DNA of 48,556 bases from an uncultured Cocleimonas sp. Its GTDB lineage: Bacteria > Pseudomonadota > Gammaproteobacteria > Thiotrichales > Thiotrichaceae. Below the pieces are notes generated by a model, which saw only the letters and a program-made list of their open reading frames with translations, was not told the DNA's origin and ran no database searches. Every line of letters begins with the position of its first letter. Position 1 is the first letter of the stretch. The DNA lies in contig CALJIH010000289.1 of NCBI GenBank assembly GCA_937974135.1, positions 1 through 48,556 of the forward strand, given 5' to 3'. The translations under genes and the position numbers were made by a program. Shown in pieces: positions 40,612-48,556 of this stretch.

Positions 40612-40639
40612 CGTAAAAGTGGGGGGGTGTCTTTTTATT
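40612..40639 (+). repeat. G6 repeat, copy 14
   Basis: GTAAAAGTGGGGGGGTGTCT then TTTTATT, with seven G and no CCCC arm. It lies between infB and rbfA, with its T-tail pointing at the infB stop codon. Confidence 0.85.
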
Positions 40640-40655
40640 CACGTTTAAACGTCTT

Positions 40656-43337
40656 TTATAACGAACGCTTGATTTCAGTACGAGTAAACACTTCGATCTG
40701 ATCACCCGGCTGAACATCGTCATAGTTCTTAACACCAATACCACACTCAGTACCTGCAACCACTTCTTTCACATCATCTTGATGACGACGCAGTGATTCA
40801 AGCGCACCTTCGTAGATAACCACGTCTTTACGCAGTACACGGATTGGTAAGTCTTTCTTAACCTTACCTTCAGTAACCATACAACCTGCGATGTTTCCGA
40901 AGCCAGAACCCGTGAATACGTCTTTAACTTCTGCGATACCCACCATTTCTTCACGAAGCTCAGGAGCAAGTAAACCACTCATAGCATCGCGAACATCATC
41001 GATTAGTTCGTAGATAATGCTGTAGTAACGTATTTCGGTATCAGACTCTTGCGCAAAACGACGCGCTGATGCATCTGCACGTACGTTGAATCCAATGATT
41101 ACTGCTTCAGATGATTGCGCTAGCGTGATATCTGTTTCACTCAATCCACCCACACCTGATGATATGATATTAACCACAACTTCATCAGTTGAAAGCGCAT
41201 TCAATGAGCTCTTGATTGCTTCCAAAGAACCTTGAACGTCTGCTTTAAGTAACACATTAAGCGTACTCTTTTCGCCGTCTTGCATTTTCTCGAACATCGC
41301 ATCTAGCTTCGCAGCTTGTTGTGCAGCAAAACGTGTTTCACGTTCTTTTTCATGGCGTCTTGTCGCTAATTCACGGGCACGACGCTCACTTTTTAATACG
41401 ATTAAATCATCGCCTGCAGATGGCGTTCCTGATAAACCAAGAATTTCAATTGGCGTAGAAGGGCCAGCATGTTCGATTGATTTACCTAAGTCATCAGACA
41501 TCGCACGAATACGACCAAACTGTGATCCTGCAAGGACTACATCACCTTTCTTCAAGGTACCTTCTTGAACTAAGATCGTTGCAACTGCACCGCGACCTTT
41601 AACAACGCTCGATTCTACCACGGTACCTTTTGCAGGACCTTCAGTACGTGCTGTTAATTCTTTAACTTCTGCTACAAGTAAAACAGATTCTAATAGCTTA
41701 TCTATACCTTCGCCTGTAAGCGCAGAAACGTTAACAAATACGTCTTCACCGCCCCATTCTTCAGGGACAACCTCGTAATTAGTTAAACCACTTTTTACTT
41801 TTTCAGGATCAGCTGCATCTTTGTCTATCTTATTGATTGCAACAATTAATGGCACACCCGCTGCACGGGTATGTTTAATTGCTTCTTCTGTTTGTGGCAT
41901 AACGCCATCATCAGCCGCAACAACAAGGATTACGATATCAGTCGCTTGCGCCCCACGTTCACGCATCTGGCTAAACGCCGCGTGACCTGGTGTATCTAAG
42001 AAAGCGATAACGCCATTGTCTGTTTCTACTTGATAAGCACCAATGTGTTGTGTAATTCCACCCGCTTCGCCAGAAGCTACGCGACTTTTACGAATGTAAT
42101 CCAATAGAGAAGTCTTACCATGGTCAACGTGACCCATAATAGTTACAACAGGTGCTCTTGGTGTTTGTTCGAAATCGCTGGTATCTTCAAGTAGATTTTC
42201 AGTTGAAGATTGCTCTTCTTCGGATGCTGCTGCAGTTGCCTCATGGCCCATTTCTTCAACGATCAAAATCGCTGTATCTTGGTCAACCACTTGATTAATA
42301 GTAGCCATTACGCCCATGCCCATCATCGCTTTGATAACATCGGCGCCTTTGATAGAAAGCATTGCAGCTAATTCAGATACAACAATAGTGTCTGGAACTT
42401 CAATGCTACGAACTACGGGCTCAGTAGGCGCAACGAAACCATGATCTGTCGATTGCTCGATTTTAACGTTTCTGGTGCGCTTACCTTTCTTTTTACGTTT
42501 ACCGCTCAAACCTTCTTTAACATGAAGTTGACCAGGGCCAGAGTTACGACCTTGGAAAGGCTTCTTTTTACCTTTATTAGCGTTCGCATTAGGCGAAGCT
42601 GGTGCAACATCGGGTGCACTCGCTGGAGCGGGTTTAGGATCAGGACGAACCGGAGAGGGACGTCTTTTGAATTTTGATGCTGCTTCATCGCGAGCTCGTT
42701 TAGCTAAAAACTCTCTTCTTTCTTTAGGATCTTTTGGTAATTCAAGAGGTGCCGGTGGCGCTTCTTCTGCAACAACTTCATCAGTTGTATTATCAACGTC
42801 TTCTGCAGCTTTTGCTTTTTCTTCTTCAGCGGCTTGTTTGGCGGCATCGCGCTCAGATTTTTCTGCAGATTTGCGTTCACTGGTAGCTTCACGATCAGCT
42901 TTGTTTTTATCCGCTGCTTCTTCGCGAGCTTTACGCTCGTTAGATAGTTGCTCAGCTAATTCGTCAGTACGATTAGCAGAAGCAGCTAGTTCTTCCAATT
43001 CATTGGCATCAACTTCTGTATCAGTAGGTGCAGCAGCACGCGTGAAGTTCTTCTTGCGGCGAACTTCCACAGAAACATTCGACTTTCCAGAAGAACCTTT
43101 GATTTCTGTGCTAGAACGACGCTTAAGTGATATTTTACCACCTGATTTCTTAGGTGCCGCTTCGGTCTTTTTTGCTTGACCGGTGCGAATGAACTCTAAT
43201 AGGTCGAGTTTTTGTCTGTCCGTAATGCTGTCATCCGGACCAGACACTTCAATGCCTGCATCTTTAAGCTGTTGTAATAAACTATCAACAGGAGCGCCAA
43301 TGATTTCGGCGAGTTGTTTTACTATTATGTCTGACAT
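40656..43337 (-). CDS. infB: Translation initiation factor IF-2
   Basis: GTPase of 893 residues that brings initiator tRNA to the 30S subunit. An N-terminal IF2 domain (1-50) is followed by a long charged linker rich in Lys, Glu and Ala (about 60-290). The G domain has PVVTIMGHVDHGKTSLLDYI, DTPGH and NKIDK. Domains II to IV complete the protein, ending in EVFTRTEIKRSL. The linker's composition explains open frames on the opposite strand there. It follows nusA with a 38-nt gap. Its cargo tRNA gene stands at the head of the same operon region. Confidence 0.98.
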   Translation of the reverse strand: MSDIIVKQLAEIIGAPVDSLLQQLKDAGIEVSGPDDSITDRQKLDLLEFIRTGQAKKTEAAPKKSGGKISLKRRSSTEIKGSSGKSNVSVEVRRKKNFTRAAAPTDTEVDANELEELAASANRTDELAEQLSNERKAREEAADKNKADREATSERKSAEKSERDAAKQAAEEEKAKAAEDVDNTTDEVVAEEAPPAPLELPKDPKERREFLAKRARDEAASKFKRRPSPVRPDPKPAPASAPDVAPASPNANANKGKKKPFQGRNSGPGQLHVKEGLSGKRKKKGKRTRNVKIEQSTDHGFVAPTEPVVRSIEVPDTIVVSELAAMLSIKGADVIKAMMGMGVMATINQVVDQDTAILIVEEMGHEATAAASEEEQSSTENLLEDTSDFEQTPRAPVVTIMGHVDHGKTSLLDYIRKSRVASGEAGGITQHIGAYQVETDNGVIAFLDTPGHAAFSQMRERGAQATDIVILVVAADDGVMPQTEEAIKHTRAAGVPLIVAINKIDKDAADPEKVKSGLTNYEVVPEEWGGEDVFVNVSALTGEGIDKLLESVLLVAEVKELTARTEGPAKGTVVESSVVKGRGAVATILVQEGTLKKGDVVLAGSQFGRIRAMSDDLGKSIEHAGPSTPIEILGLSGTPSAGDDLIVLKSERRARELATRRHEKERETRFAAQQAAKLDAMFEKMQDGEKSTLNVLLKADVQGSLEAIKSSLNALSTDEVVVNIISSGVGGLSETDITLAQSSEAVIIGFNVRADASARRFAQESDTEIRYYSIIYELIDDVRDAMSGLLAPELREEMVGIAEVKDVFTGSGFGNIAGCMVTEGKVKKDLPIRVLRKDVVIYEGALESLRRHQDDVKEVVAGTECGIGVKNYDDVQPGDQIEVFTRTEIKRSL

Positions 43338-43375
43338 TTAATTTACCTCTATATGAGCTTGCTCGAGCGATTGCG

Positions 43376-44908
43376 TTACACATTTGAAGCAGTTTCATCA
43401 GCACCATCTGATGCTTCTTCTGCTTCCGCTTCGGCAAACCATGGCTCACGTGCAGTCATGATCAACTTAGCAGCCTGTTCTTCATCTATGCCGTCAAACT
43501 CAACGAGTTCGTCTGTAGCTTGTTCGGCTAAATCTTCCATAGTACAAATACCTTTACTTGCCAATAATTGCGCAAGTGCGTTAGTCATACCTTTCATTTC
43601 TAATAAGTCTTGTGCAGGTTTACCACCTTCGCCTGTGATCGCTAAAGCGAGTAGGGCGTTACGTGCACGACTTCTTAATTCTTCAATAATTTCTTCGTCG
43701 AATTCTTCGATTTTTAAGAACTCTTCTGCGGGTACATAAGCGACTTCATCAAGGCTTGAGAAACCTTCATCCACTAAGATCATCGCAACTTCTTCATCAA
43801 CATCAAGCTTTTCAGCGAAGAGGCTGACCATGATGTTTTGTTCACTCTTAGTTTTGTTCTCGGCTTCTTCTTCACTCATGACATTGAGTGTCCAGCCGGT
43901 GAGTTTGCTCGCTAGGCGAACATTTTGACCACCTTTACCGATGGCTTGTGCCAACATTTCTTCGTCAACACCAATGTCCATGCTTTTCTTATCTTCATCG
44001 ATGACGATAGATAATACTTCAGCAGGTTGCATCGCATTGATAACAAACTTTGCGATATCGTCATCCCAAGGAATGATATCCACACGCTCGTTATTCATTT
44101 CGTTAGTTACGGTTTGGATACGTGAACCACGCATTCCTACACAAGCGCCTACAGGATCAAGGTTTGGTACGTTAGCACGAACCGCAATTTTAGAACGCGA
44201 ACCAGGATCACGCGCAGCGCCCATTATATCAATCAACTCTTGACCAATCTCTGGTACTTCTAGGTTAACTAATTCAGTTAAAAAAGCATCATCAATACGA
44301 CTGACAATCAGTTTTGGTCCGCCGCGGCCTTCTTCGTCAATTTCTTGTAAAATACCGCGCATACGATCGCCCATTCGAGCCATCTCGCGTGGAATCATAA
44401 ATTCACGAGGAATAATCGCTTCGCTGTTTTCACCAAGATCAAGTACCACACCACGTCGATCAACACGTTTAACCGTACCTAATACCAAACCACCCACGTT
44501 TTCTTGGAATGCATCAGCGACTTTTTGGCGTTCTGCTTGACGAACTTTCTGCATGATGACTTGTTTTGCAATTTGTGCAGTAATTCGACCAAACTCGATA
44601 GAATCAACTTTCTCTTCTAAGTATTCACCGATTTCTAGATTAAGTTTTCGATCATCTGCATAGCTTTTCAGAATATGTCTTTCAGGTGATTCAAACTCTG
44701 GGTTCTCGTCGTCCATAATCTCCCAACGACGGAAGGTATCGTAGTCGCCCGTTTCACGATCAATATCAACACGGAAATCTTGCTCAGCACCGTAGCGTTT
44801 GCGCGTAGCTGTTGCGATTGCAATCTCAACCGCCTCAAAGATATCTTCTGCTTCTAGGTTTTTCTCATTAGAAACAGCATCTACTACGTATAATATTTCT
44901 TTGCTCAT
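43376..44908 (-). CDS. nusA: Transcription termination/antitermination factor NusA
   Basis: RNA polymerase-associated factor of 510 residues. It has the N-terminal polymerase-binding domain, an S1 domain (VGGLVLGTVKRVDRRGVVLDLG), two KH domains (PVGACVGMRGSRIQTV and LAQAIGKGGQNVRLAS) and two acidic C-terminal repeats (EEVAMILVDEGFSSLDEVAY and NALAQLLASKGICTMEDLAEQ). Full gammaproteobacterial length. It follows rimP after 15 nt. Confidence 0.98.
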   Translation of the reverse strand: MSKEILYVVDAVSNEKNLEAEDIFEAVEIAIATATRKRYGAEQDFRVDIDRETGDYDTFRRWEIMDDENPEFESPERHILKSYADDRKLNLEIGEYLEEKVDSIEFGRITAQIAKQVIMQKVRQAERQKVADAFQENVGGLVLGTVKRVDRRGVVLDLGENSEAIIPREFMIPREMARMGDRMRGILQEIDEEGRGGPKLIVSRIDDAFLTELVNLEVPEIGQELIDIMGAARDPGSRSKIAVRANVPNLDPVGACVGMRGSRIQTVTNEMNNERVDIIPWDDDIAKFVINAMQPAEVLSIVIDEDKKSMDIGVDEEMLAQAIGKGGQNVRLASKLTGWTLNVMSEEEAENKTKSEQNIMVSLFAEKLDVDEEVAMILVDEGFSSLDEVAYVPAEEFLKIEEFDEEIIEELRSRARNALLALAITGEGGKPAQDLLEMKGMTNALAQLLASKGICTMEDLAEQATDELVEFDGIDEEQAAKLIMTAREPWFAEAEAEEASDGADETASNV

Positions 44909-44923
44909 AATTTATTTCAACCT

Positions 44924-45391
44924 TTAGTCCAGAACTAATCTAGCTCTATCAATGGATTCAAATGGAATCTCAAATTCTTGATTGTCGACTTCTAAGTGGA
45001 CAATCGATTCAGTCGTCTTTAATAACGTACCTTTAAAATTTCTGCGCTCATCAATCGGTGTGCGGGTGCGGATTTTCATCGACTCGCCAATATAATCTTG
45101 ATATTGATCAGCCGTAAATAATACCCGATCCATTCCAGGTGATGAGACTTCCAATATATAAGCCACTGGAATAATATTCTCAACATCTAAAACGGCGCCA
45201 ATTTGACGACTGACTATAGCGCAATCATCAACACTAATACCTTCATCTTCTTTTTCAATAAAAATACGTAACAAAGCGCTTTCGCGTTGTGGACGATACT
45301 CGTAACCCCAAAGGATATAATCTAATCCTTCGACAGTATTTTTTACGATCTTATCTAACTCATTTTGCACGTTATAATCACGCCATTTCAA
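44924..45391 (-). CDS. rimP: Ribosome maturation factor RimP
   Basis: 30S assembly factor of 155 residues. The family motifs GYEYRPQRESALLRIFIEKEDEGISVDDC and YILEVSSPGMDRVLF are present (given as about residues 30-58 and 98-112). It is preceded by the initiator tRNA and its terminator, and followed by nusA, as in the E. coli metY-rimP-nusA arrangement. Confidence 0.95.
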   Translation of the reverse strand: MKWRDYNVQNELDKIVKNTVEGLDYILWGYEYRPQRESALLRIFIEKEDEGISVDDCAIVSRQIGAVLDVENIIPVAYILEVSSPGMDRVLFTADQYQDYIGESMKIRTRTPIDERRNFKGTLLKTTESIVHLEVDNQEFEIPFESIDRARLVLD

Positions 45392-45401
45392 ATTTTCGAG
45401 T

Positions 45402-45437
45402 AATAAAAAAGCCCCGTTAAAACGGGGCTTTTTTATT
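45402..45437 (-). terminator. Bidirectional intrinsic terminator between tRNA-fMet and rimP
   Basis: AGCCCCGTT / AACGGGGCT stem with A/T runs on both sides. It follows the tRNA genes on the minus strand and lies 11 nt before the rimP start, so rimP transcription must pass it or start within it. Confidence 0.88.
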
Positions 45438-45473
45438 ATGAATTACGCTATTATACCGCGTTCTTCCTATGTT

Positions 45474-45540
45474 TGGTAGCGGGGGCAGGATACGATACTA
45501 CGACCTTCCCCGCGGAGCTATTTAGAGTATGAGACCGACA
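45474..45540 (-). pseudogene. Decayed copy of tRNA-fMet
   Basis: The first 20 or so bases seen on the plus strand (GGTAGCGGGGGCAGGAT plus flanking TGTTT) are identical to the real tRNA gene 100 nt away, covering the 3' acceptor strand and CCA. CTACGACCTTC and a TATGAG anticodon region are also recognisable. The T-loop reads ATCGTAT instead of TTCGAAT on the tRNA strand and the middle has an insertion, so no working cloverleaf can form. Confidence 0.75.
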
Positions 45541-45574
45541 TTCGGGCTGATTCAAAAAATAACACCAAAGTGTT

Positions 45575-45651
<77 letters not shown>

Positions 45652-45723
45652 TCAGAGGATGGGCATTATAGGGAGTCTTTTTACTAAGATCAAGCGATAG
45701 GAAACAGTTTATTTAAATAAACT

Positions 45724-45750
45724 GTGCAAAAGTGGGGGGGTGTCTTTTTT
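45724..45750 (+). repeat. G6 repeat, copy 15
   Basis: CAAAAGTGGGGGGGTGTCTT then TTTT. It lies between the tRNA and the TlpA-like gene, 5 nt from the stop codon of the latter. The 363-bp gap 45392-45754 is filled by the terminator, the two tRNA copies and this repeat. Confidence 0.85.
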
Positions 45751-45754
45751 AATC

Positions 45755-46345
45755 TTATTTGAGGTGCTTATTGAGTAATTCTTCAAGCATAACTTCGTTC
45801 ATTTGGCCGTTATGACTTGCGACGATCTTTTGTTTGCTATTAATCAATAAGGTGTAAGGTAATGCGCCATCTGGATTTCCGTAGGCGGCTGAAACATCGT
45901 ATGCTTTCTCCACACCATAAGAAGTAGGGTAATCCATAGGAACTTCTGCAAGAAACCTCTCAACATCTTCTTTATCTTCAATAGCTACGCCTAAAAAAGC
46001 CACACCCTTATCTTTAAATTGATGTTGTACTTTATTGAACGCAGGTATCTCAGCACGACAGGGCGCACACCAAGATGCCCAGAAATTTAATACCACGAAC
46101 TTATCCTTATAATCGGATAAATTCATGGTGCCACCGTTTAATTGGTCAAGACTGAACATAGGAGCAGTTCTGCCTACCACATCCCCATCAAACTTGGGTG
46201 GATTATGACCAAGATTATTTTCTATAAAATATACAATCTGAGAGTCAGCTCCGAATATTTTTTTATGTAAATCACTCTTGATTGCGTATGCACTAGACAT
46301 CGCAAGTAAAACCATCACAGCTAAAAATAGGGGGAGTTTTTTCAT
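45755..46345 (-). CDS. TlpA/ResA-like thiol-disulfide oxidoreductase
   Basis: Thioredoxin-fold protein of 196 residues anchored or exported by an N-terminal hydrophobic segment (about 5-20). The active site is WCAPC (Cys93, Cys96) after VVLNFWAS, and the cis-Pro is in LPYTLLINSK. Such proteins reduce disulfides in the periplasm, often for cytochrome or copper-site assembly. It lies 40 nt downstream of dsbD, which would keep it reduced; the two look like one operon. Confidence 0.93.
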   Translation of the reverse strand: MKKLPLFLAVMVLLAMSSAYAIKSDLHKKIFGADSQIVYFIENNLGHNPPKFDGDVVGRTAPMFSLDQLNGGTMNLSDYKDKFVVLNFWASWCAPCRAEIPAFNKVQHQFKDKGVAFLGVAIEDKEDVERFLAEVPMDYPTSYGVEKAYDVSAAYGNPDGALPYTLLINSKQKIVASHNGQMNEVMLEELLNKHLK

Positions 46346-46385
46346 ACTAAATAAATTTCGTCATTATTCGTGTTCAAGGGTTTTT

Positions 46386-48556
46386 CTATTTTAAGGTTTG
46401 CTTAAATTCTTGTACATGCTCATGAAAATCTTTTGCGCCTTTATACCCAACAATACGATAGGGCTTATTTTCATTGGAGTTTTTATCAAAAAATAAGATG
46501 GCTGGAGGACCATACAAGCCAAAACGTTTGTTCAAAGCTTTATCTATGTCGTCATCAGCCGTTACGTCCGCTTGGATGAGCAACGTATCTTTTAGTGATT
46601 CAACCACAGCTTTATCAGTAAAGGTGGTGTGCTCCATTTCTTTACAAGAGATACACCAATCCGCATAAAAATCTAGCATTACGGCTTGATCTTGTTGTTT
46701 TGCCAAAGCTAATGCATCTTCTAATCCTTGAATGCCTTTAATCTGTTTAAAAACTAAATGTTGTGGTTCAGCAGTTGTATGTGCAACACCACCACCAAAA
46801 CCTTTTAATGGCTTTAATAGACTCGCGTTGCCACTGGCAGCACCTATTAATAATGTCACACCATAAATTAAGACGACTAAACCAGCAGCTTTAAAGAATC
46901 GTTTCCAACCAGTACTCGCTTCATTTAACGCATCTAATGCACCCATGTAAATGCCGGTGAATATGGTCAAAATACCAGTAAGCACTACAATGATTCCAAA
47001 TGGTAGGATACGTTCAAGCATCCAAATACCGAGTGCCAGCATCATAATACCGAAGCCTGCTTTGACGTTATCCATCCAAGCGCCAGCTTTAGGTAAAATC
47101 TTACCTGCAGATGTTCCGATAATTAAGAGTGGGGTGCCCATGCCCAAACCGAGTGCAAATAAAGACATTCCACCTAGCACCACATCTTTTGTTTGCGCAA
47201 TGTAAACCAAGGCAGCAATTAGCGGTGCAGTCACACAAGGGCCAACAATCAATGCGGATAAGAATCCCATGATGCCAGCATTCATCATACTGCCACCGGT
47301 TTGGCTGTTACTGATATTAGTGAGCTTGCTTTGAACACTGGCAGGCATTTGTAATTCGTAAAATCCAAACATCGATAATGATAGCAATACGAATAACACC
47401 GCGAATGCGCCAATCACCCAAGGATTTTGTAAGGCGACTTGTAGGTTCTCACCACTTAAAGCGGCTATCACACCAACAATCGCGTAAGTCACTGCCATTG
47501 CTAACACATACGATAAAGATAAAAAGAACGATTTTCTAGTACTGTTATCACTGCCTTGTCCAGCAATTATTCCAGATAAAATCGGAATCATCGGGAAAAC
47601 GCAGGGGGTAAAGGTTAGCGCTAAGCCTGCAAGGAAAAAGATAATTAATGAATTAAAGAAACTACCATTGGTAAGCTTGTTAATTAAGCCGTCTTGCTCA
47701 GAAACTTTAGTATCAGCGGAGCCAGTTGCGGTATTTTGACCTGCTACCTCTTTTACCGCTTGAGTTCCAGTGTTTGCCTCGCTCGAGTCAGTGGGTGAGG
47801 TATTGCTAGAACCTGATTCAACGACATCTGGTGCAGCTGCTAAGTTGATGGTTTGAGTCTTGTGTTGCGGCGGATAACAAATGCCCGTCAGTTTCGAACA
47901 ACCTTGGTAAGTTGTTTTCACTTTTATCGACTTCACCTCGTTATTGTTAGCATATACAACGGGTACTTTGGCATCAAAGCTATCGTAATAAATAACTACA
48001 TCACCGAAGTACTGGTCAAACTCTTCTTTACCTTGGGGTAGATTAGGTTTGCCTAAACTAACGCCAGAATTATTATCTAGCACTGCAAACTTAAACATAT
48101 GCTGATAGAGATAATGCCCTTTAACGATTTCCCAACGAGCGTTTAAAGTTTGTTTATCGCTTGCGGTAATATCAAAAATAAAGGCTTTATCAGGGTCAAG
48201 CACTTCATCGTCTGTAGATAAATCACTCAAACCTAACTGTGATGCAAGATCAGATTGTGGAATAGCTGAACTACTAGAAGCGGGTGAATTCGCCATACTA
48301 TTGTTTGATCCAGCAATCCCTGAAAACAAACTTGGCTTTTGTTGATCCATCGGAACTGGGTCCATCGCTGGCGCAAGATCCATTTTAGAATTTGAATCAT
48401 TCGCTGCAGAATTTGCCGCCACTTTTATCAGTTGCGCATCGCTAAAGTTAACTTTAAGCGTGTCATGTTGGGGTGGATAACATATACCAGTGAGCTTTGA
48501 ACATCCTTGGTAAGTGGCTTTAACGGTAAAGGCTTTGGTTAGCAGATCAGCGTCAC
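46386..48556 (-). CDS. dsbD: Thiol:disulfide interchange protein DsbD, duplicated alpha domain, N-terminus cut by window
   Basis: Moves electrons from cytoplasmic thioredoxin to the periplasm. Reading from the C-terminus, it has a thioredoxin-like domain with FYADWCISCKEME, then an eight-helix membrane domain with the Cys pair in FTPCVFPMIPIL and IVGPCVTAPLI. Before these come two alpha domains, not one: GCSKLTGICYPPQHKT in the second and GCSKLTGICYPPQHDT in the first. The frame stays open to the window edge, so a GTG at 48422 is not the start; at least 723 codons are present. A low-complexity Ser/Asn/Ala linker joins the two alpha domains. Confidence 0.93.
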   Translation of the reverse strand, partial: DADLLTKAFTVKATYQGCSKLTGICYPPQHDTLKVNFSDAQLIKVAANSAANDSNSKMDLAPAMDPVPMDQQKPSLFSGIAGSNNSMANSPASSSSAIPQSDLASQLGLSDLSTDDEVLDPDKAFIFDITASDKQTLNARWEIVKGHYLYQHMFKFAVLDNNSGVSLGKPNLPQGKEEFDQYFGDVVIYYDSFDAKVPVVYANNNEVKSIKVKTTYQGCSKLTGICYPPQHKTQTINLAAAPDVVESGSSNTSPTDSSEANTGTQAVKEVAGQNTATGSADTKVSEQDGLINKLTNGSFFNSLIIFFLAGLALTFTPCVFPMIPILSGIIAGQGSDNSTRKSFFLSLSYVLAMAVTYAIVGVIAALSGENLQVALQNPWVIGAFAVLFVLLSLSMFGFYELQMPASVQSKLTNISNSQTGGSMMNAGIMGFLSALIVGPCVTAPLIAALVYIAQTKDVVLGGMSLFALGLGMGTPLLIIGTSAGKILPKAGAWMDNVKAGFGIMMLALGIWMLERILPFGIIVVLTGILTIFTGIYMGALDALNEASTGWKRFFKAAGLVVLIYGVTLLIGAASGNASLLKPLKGFGGGVAHTTAEPQHLVFKQIKGIQGLEDALALAKQQDQAVMLDFYADWCISCKEMEHTTFTDKAVVESLKDTLLIQADVTADDDIDKALNKRFGLYGPPAILFFDKNSNENKPYRIVGYKGAKDFHEHVQEFKQTLK

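Noticed and set aside
42667..43179. Ser/Ala-rich open frame of 170 codons opposite infB
   Set aside because: It mirrors the low-complexity Lys/Glu/Ala linker of IF-2; such antisense frames stay open because of codon composition.

Overview
The window is AT-rich bacterial chromosome. The conserved block tRNA-fMet, rimP, nusA, infB, rbfA, truB, rpsO, pnp (same order as the E. coli metY-nusA-infB region), together with DsbD, a glycine-zipper lipoprotein and proteobacterial formate dehydrogenase genes, points to a gammaproteobacterium. I cannot name it more closely.

Positions 1-30950 form a tungsten/molybdenum enzyme island. On the minus strand, tupA-tupB-tupC (tungstate uptake), mobA, mobB and moeA form one tightly packed unit. 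Diverging from it is a two-component pair: a sigma-54-dependent NtrC-type regulator and a membrane histidine kinase. After a peroxiredoxin, an EamA-type transporter and a lipoprotein come fdhD with a HTH/metal-oxyanion-binding-domain regulator, then moaA. Next, on the plus strand, is a periplasmic formate dehydrogenase locus (DUF3305, DUF3306, polyferredoxin, TorD-type chaperone, small Tat protein, fdhA, fdhB, fdhC). It is followed by a tungsten aldehyde oxidoreductase operon, aorABCD-x-E, of the Aromatoleum type, with its own MoaD-like and MoeB-like proteins and one extra small gene. Sequences matching -24/-12 sigma-54 promoters precede tupA, the DUF3305 gene and the TorD gene, with a weaker one before moaA. 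A shared 13-bp motif lies upstream of the tup, moaA and DUF3305 units. I infer that the two-component system next to tup controls metal uptake, cofactor synthesis and formate dehydrogenase together.

Positions 30951-48556 hold housekeeping and stress genes, almost all on the minus strand: a phytase-like lipoprotein, an ECF sigma factor with its RskA-type anti-sigma factor, pnp, rpsO, a four-gene bufferin (copper-binding modified peptide) operon bufA1-bufB-bufC-doxX lodged between truB and rpsO, then truB, rbfA, infB, nusA, rimP, tRNA-fMet with a decayed copy, a TlpA-like thioredoxin, and a DsbD with a duplicated N-terminal domain that runs off the window end. The sigma-factor operon and the bufferin operon share a promoter-like sequence with identical 16-nt spacing, which suggests the ECF factor controls both.

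Two dispersed elements are not explained by the genes. One is a short G6 motif (core AGTAGGGGGGTGTCTTTT) in about 16 copies, almost only in intergenic DNA and 14 of 16 times on the plus strand whatever the gene direction; three copies have a REP-like stretch just before them. The other is a 164-bp imperfect palindrome resembling a MITE between moaA and its candidate promoter.
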